The position numbers and the translations under genes are program-made. Shown one piece after another: positions 5,065 to 6,160 of a stretch of DNA of 6,160 bases. The DNA is from CAWJHE01 sp964614855 (GTDB lineage: Bacteria; Chloroflexota; Anaerolineae; Anaerolineales; UBA4823), in assembly GCA_964614855.1 (NCBI GenBank), contig CAZTMX010000172.1, positions 1 through 6,160 on the forward strand, in the 5' to 3' direction. The notes under the pieces were generated by a model. It was not told the DNA's origin and made no database searches. It worked only from the letters and a program-made list of their open reading frames with translations. Within the stretch, counting starts at the first letter, position 1. Each line of letters starts with the position of its first letter.

Positions 5065-6160
5065 ATGAGGAAAAAGTTGGTTATTGCCATCTTGACTTTG
5101 GTTGCTGTGATTCCGTCAAGCATCTATACAGGAGCCACAGATATGGTTAATTCGGCTTCACCTCAGGATAATGCTGTAAATGTAAATAATGAGGTCGTCT
5201 TTTCTATTCCGGTTGGAGACAATGGTATTCATTATGAAGGCGCAGATAATCCCGATATGCTTATTTGGGGTCCTCCTGCATTCACAGCGGCGCCAGATGG
5301 GACTTTCTGGATCGCGGATACGCCAAATGATCATCTGTTGCGCTTTAAATCAGATGGGGCGTTGCTTAATAAGATTCCCATTGGCGATTTTGTTATTGGA
5401 GCTGGCGATTTAGAAGTAACATCAGAAACAATATGGATTCTGGATGTAGCTTCCATTCCCCCGAAAGTCGTTCAGCTAAACCTAGTTGGGAAAGTCATGA
5501 GCTTACACGATTTACCAAGGGGTTTGTGGCTCGAAGATGGGTTGAGTGGAATTGCTCTTGGAACCGATGGTAGCCTCCTTGTTGAGCGAATGGGAGGCCA
5601 TGCCATCACTCAATTATTATCTCCTGCAGGCGTAATAGTATTAAAGGAGCTTGGAGGGTACGAATTCCAAGGGAATGTTTATTCGGCCCATCCTGCCGAT
5701 ATGCGGGAAAAAGATGCATCAGATGGGTATATCATGGCAGGGGATAAGCGAATCGACGTATCAGTCACCAATGACCTGGGTGGTCTCAGTGTATTACACA
5801 TTAATTCTGATGGCAGTTTTGTCGTCCAAGTAATTGAATTAGTCTTAAACAAGTCATTTCAAGTAGATCAGAAAGTGTATCGTTATGATGCATCGAGAAG
5901 ATTAATTGGAATGGCTCGTGTTCCGTTAGCTTTGCAATATACCTCTGTAGATCATGGAGTTACAATAGGGCCAGAAGGTGAGGTATACGCAATGATCACT
6001 CAGCCAGATGGGGCAGAAATTCAAAGATTATCCTTTGATACTGAACTTCCGCAGATTTTAATCTCACCAACGGGGAAAGAAGAACAATATTATAGGGAGG
6101 TGGCTTTTCTAGCGGAAACTTGTCGAGAGCGAGACTTAATCACCGACGTCGCGAAAGAAT
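5065..6160 (+). CDS. Secreted NHL-like repeat (beta-propeller) protein, 3' end missing
   Basis: An open frame starts at ATG 5065 and runs without a stop to the window edge (365 codons), so the protein is longer than what is seen. The start has a good ribosome binding site (GGAGA at 5053-5057) and lies behind an extended -10 promoter. The N-terminus is a signal peptide: RKK, a hydrophobic core (residues 5-16) and a likely cleavage after Ala24; there is no lipobox cysteine, so the product should be released or exported unanchored. The body has propeller-like segments: FTAAPDGTFWIADTPNDHLL from residue 73 resembles an NHL blade, and weaker relatives are DLEVTSETIWILDV, GIALGTDGSLLVERM and VTIGPEGEVYAMI. 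The last residues (CRERDLITDVAKE) may begin another domain. The gene seems more AT-rich than folD (27 GC in 5941-6000 against 36 in 361-420). No specific function is recognised. Confidence 0.85.
   Translation, partial: MRKKLVIAILTLVAVIPSSIYTGATDMVNSASPQDNAVNVNNEVVFSIPVGDNGIHYEGADNPDMLIWGPPAFTAAPDGTFWIADTPNDHLLRFKSDGALLNKIPIGDFVIGAGDLEVTSETIWILDVASIPPKVVQLNLVGKVMSLHDLPRGLWLEDGLSGIALGTDGSLLVERMGGHAITQLLSPAGVIVLKELGGYEFQGNVYSAHPADMREKDASDGYIMAGDKRIDVSVTNDLGGLSVLHINSDGSFVVQVIELVLNKSFQVDQKVYRYDASRRLIGMARVPLALQYTSVDHGVTIGPEGEVYAMITQPDGAEIQRLSFDTELPQILISPTGKEEQYYREVAFLAETCRERDLITDVAKE

Noticed and set aside
5189..5833. Two short plus-strand frames (5189-5413 and 5651-5833)
   Set aside because: They are out of frame with the 365-codon secreted protein, which has the start signal, signal peptide and repeat motifs; the short frames have none.
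4715..6160. Integrated element using tRNA-Glu as attachment site
   Set aside because: No integrase is visible, no second copy of the tRNA 3' end is found in the window, and the tRNA terminator lies directly after it. The AT-richer gene alone is not enough.
1..6160. CRISPR array, transposase or insertion sequence
   Set aside because: No regularly spaced repeats and no transposase-like protein or terminal inverted repeats were seen on either strand.

Overview
The window looks like part of a bacterial chromosome. The gene content and style suggest a member of the Chloroflexota, probably Anaerolineae-like. That is an inference from the protein sequences and from a PQQ-repeat lipoprotein lying between yidD and yidC; no search was possible. 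Base composition is intermediate, and the last gene appears more AT-rich than the first ones.

Region 1 (1-770) holds the 3' three-quarters of folD (one-carbon metabolism), followed by a strong hairpin that probably ends its transcript. Region 2 (about 820-4621) is the conserved ribosome / RNase P / membrane-insertion cluster, all on the plus strand with short gaps or overlaps: promoter, structured leader, rpmH (L34), rnpA (RNase P protein), yidD, an eight-repeat beta-propeller lipoprotein, yidC (membrane insertase) and jag/khpB (RNA-binding protein). rpmH-rnpA-yidD-yidC-jag is a classic bacterial order. The unusual points are folD upstream, where many bacteria have dnaA, and the extra lipoprotein gene. 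Together these genes link translation, tRNA maturation, insertion of membrane proteins and, through KhpB, envelope growth control.

Region 3 (4676-4837) is a compact single-gene tRNA-Glu(UUC) unit with its own near-consensus promoter, a leader of about four bases and an intrinsic terminator 15 bases after the tRNA. Region 4 (about 4895-6160) starts with an extended -10 promoter and a T-rich leader of about 135 bases. It continues into a secreted NHL-like repeat protein whose frame stays open to the window edge, so its C-terminal part is missing.

Most of the window is well-conserved housekeeping DNA. I found no mobile element, CRISPR array or clear defence or biosynthetic system. The points most worth following up are the propeller lipoprotein in the yidC cluster, the changed GxxG loop in KhpB, the truncated secreted protein at the right edge, and the compact tRNA unit with a 12-base sequence shared by its promoter and terminator.
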